A stretch of DNA of 64,000 bases from Mus musculus. Its lineage: Eukaryota; Chordata; Mammalia; Rodentia; Muridae. A program made the position numbers and the translations under genes. Numbering within the stretch: position 1 is the stretch's first letter; each line of letters starts with the position of its first letter. Of the stretch, positions 61,691 through 64,000 are shown in pieces. The DNA lies in NCBI RefSeq assembly GCF_000001635.26, contig NC_000073.6, positions 91,248,824 to 91,312,823 on the forward strand, given 5' to 3'. Below the pieces are notes generated by a model, which saw only the letters and a program-made list of their open reading frames with translations, was not told where the DNA came from and did no database searches.

Positions 61691-62934
61691 TTAAATGTAA
61701 AAGTTTCCTTGTTCATATGCAGAACTAGCTCCTTTTCCTCTGAGTTCACCGAAAGGACATGGCAGTGCTGGGTTTCATAGGAAAATTACTTCTGAACATC
61801 CTTCCTCTTTCCTTCAAAGCCTCTCTCTGGTTTAACTGGCTTTCTCTGTGCACCTGCAGGCATTGGCAGGATGCTACCAGCTGCATGTGCTTATCTGACA
61901 ACTCCAAACCCTTCAGTGCCTGGGCTGTTTGAAGGTTCCTGAACCTTGTGCAGAATGCTTTCCCTTATCCCTCATTCCTTAGAGCCGTGCGTTTCCAGCC
62001 ACTGTCAACAATACAGCTGCTTTGTCTAAATTCTCACTGTAGATGTTTCTTTAACTATTTGGTTGAAGTCAAACATTTGGCCCATAATTCTTAAGCGTTT
62101 CTATTGTCGATTGTCTCTAAAGAAATAATAAACGTATAGGTTCGTACTGACAAAATTTAGCAGGGGTATCTATGCTTCAGAGTCCCAACCCAAGAAGTGT
62201 AGGAGACTCAGCCTGGAAGAATAAGCTTTAAGAAAACTAAGAAGAAACTGAAATGCATTTGCATTTGCATAGCTGGTTGTTATATTGAAGCACATTTAAT
62301 CTTGCTTCTTTAACACGCCACCCTTCTCTGTCACCACACCTTTACCCTCTGCTCTGCTTCTTCATTCCCAAAGCTCTTGTTTGAGCCAGAAGTGCTCCCC
62401 CCGCCCTCTATCCGGGACAGCTTCTACTCATCCTTCACCTCTCAGCTTCTGTGTTGCTTAAGTGTCCTCAGACACCCCACCACAAATTCCCTGAACTAAT
62501 TTTGTCCTTAGCAGCTGTTTATCTCTGCATTGTAATGAAGAGAAAGCTGGGTTTTAGAAATTGGCACTGCTTGTTCACAGCTGAACGGATGGAGATGTGG
62601 TATTGAATCGTCATCCTTGAGATCCAAGCTTTCCTGGTGACTTCTTTCTGTAATTCCAACCTAACTGGAGGGAGAGTAAAGATAAGAATGATAGAGCAGT
62701 TCTCCAGCTGCCTGTGTCCCCCAGCTCCTGAGTTAGCGCTCCCCAGAGTCCTTATTAACATTAGATTGATCATAAGTCTGAGTGTAGGCTGAGGCTGCAG
62801 GACCTTGCCTCAAAATTCTTGTCCTGGACTTGTTAGGCAGAAGATTGATAGTTCTTTGATGGTGGAAAGTTGGCAGATCTTTGAGAGTACTGTGCCTCTT
62901 GTTCTAGTTGACAGCCACATCGAATAGTTAACAT
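61691..62934. other. Intronic DNA, no gene seen
   Basis: Somewhat less AT-rich, but no exon, SINE or LINE recognised. Confidence 0.5.
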
Positions 62935-63375
62935 AGATAGGCCCAAAGTGGGATATAGCTCAAAGGGAGGTCCCAAGGCCTGACTCTGTTACTGAGGCTA
63001 TGGAGCACTCGCAAAAAGAGATCGTGACTGCCCTTCAAAAAATACAACAAGCAGCTGAGTCAGATGCAGATATTTGCACCCAACCAATGGAGAGAAGCAG
63101 CTGACCCCTGTTGTTGAATTAGGGAAGGCTGAAAGAAGCTGAGGAGAAGGGTGATCCTGTAGGAAGACCAGCAGTTTCAATTAATCTCGAGCCCTGAGAT
63201 CTCTCAAACATTGGACCACCAAACAGTGGGGTGGGAGGTGGGGGCATCCATGTGGAGATGGGGTAGGGTGGGGAGGACGTGTGGAATGTAGAGCAGTCAA
63301 AGGGTGGATGGGGGGAGGGCAGGAAATGGAATATGGAATGTAAAAAATAAATTAAAAAAAGAACAAAAATAAAAT
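62935..63375 (+). mobile_element. L1 3' end, sense orientation
   Basis: CCCAAAGTGGGATATAGCTC, GGTCCCAAGGCCTGAC, GATGCAGATATTTGCACCCA, the purine-rich GGTGGGAGGTGGGGGC, and an A-rich tail (63340-63375). It is the reverse of the 3' part of the copy at 43903-45605. Confidence 0.85.
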
Positions 63376-64000
63376 ATAGAGTGTAGGCCAGCCATGGAGG
63401 GATAGCTGGTTCCTACTCTTAGATGTGCTCTTTAGACCTATGCACATTCCCTCTAGTAGAAAAGCAAACTACCCTTATATTCCTAATTTTGTGAGATTGT
63501 AATAATATACCTCTTTCACGATCATTTCATCTAACGTTCGCAAGAGCACTCTGATGTCAGCATACCAGCTTTTCAACAGACTGACCCAGGGATTAAGTTC
63601 CGTATAGAGAGTGACATAGTCCACAGGTGTCTGAACTGGGGCTAGAAACTCAGTCTTCGTACCCTACCTTGCTGCAGTCTGTTCTACTCGGTGGCAAAAT
63701 GTTGTGGGAGCTGAAGGATCGCTGCCTCATTATTCTGTCTGCTTGTTTGAAGAGACTCCTCTCAGCAGCATGGTGTCTTCTCTGCATGGGGAACACCAAC
63801 AAAACAGAACTTTAGTAAATTCCTGTTTTGACCTGACTCTGGGATGAGCCAGCCTCACCCGCTCCCCACCCCCAGCCTGTATGCTCACAGGCTGTGTTAT
63901 ATGGAACATATTTGCTGATTTCTCTGTATTTGAGTGTCATTGTCATCATGATAAAGATAGGGGTAATAGTGATAATATCCACCACACAGGACTGTAGTCA
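63376..64000. other. Intronic DNA, no gene seen
   Basis: No recognisable exon or repeat to the window edge. Confidence 0.5.

Noticed and set aside
1..64000. CRISPR arrays, operons, rRNA or intact tRNA genes
   Set aside because: None present. Regular repeats are microsatellites, and tRNA-like heads belong to SINEs.
14173..64000. Other Dlg2 exons (shared KYRYQDED exon, other alternative N-termini)
   Set aside because: I scanned for the expected coding motifs and found none. Exons I do not remember could still be missed.

Overview
The window is mammalian, and specifically house-mouse-like, nuclear DNA. It is AT-rich and carries mouse-type repeats: B1, B3/B4 SINEs, L1Md/Lx LINE fragments, an intracisternal A-particle (IAP) provirus, and long CA, GA and CTTT microsatellites. 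There is no bacterial-style gene layout, and nearly all open reading frames longer than 60 codons are chance frames in non-coding or repeat DNA.

The one host coding exon I can name is at 14110-14172 on the + strand. It encodes a 21-residue N-terminus starting MICHCK, followed directly by a GT splice donor. From memory this is the alternative first coding exon of Dlg2 (PSD-93/chapsyn-110, a postsynaptic MAGUK scaffold), the alpha-type palmitoylated N-terminus. A locally CpG-rich stretch (about 13140-14109) lies just upstream and probably contains the 5' UTR and an isoform-specific promoter. By this reading, 1 to about 13.1 kb is intron of longer isoforms or upstream DNA, and 14173-64000 is intron. 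I found no second Dlg2 exon.

The other intact item is an IAP provirus of 3243 bp (31826-35068, minus strand) inserted into a B1 SINE with a 6-bp target duplication. Its two 351-bp LTRs read as identical, so the insertion is young and may differ between strains. It is internally deleted. One 397-codon frame joins the ER-targeting start of gag to the tail of RNase H and an apparently complete D,D35E integrase. An env transmembrane-subunit remnant with stop codons and a three-copy leader repeat flank that frame.

The rest is intronic filler: 5'-truncated L1 fragments of several ages, SINEs, a hAT-type DNA-transposon fossil with an 8-bp duplication, several copies of an older rodent repeat I cannot name securely, and simple repeats. 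Almost all LINE/LTR insertions lie antisense to Dlg2, as expected inside a transcribed gene. I see no undescribed multi-gene system; the items most worth checking are the Dlg2 5' exon and the young IAP.
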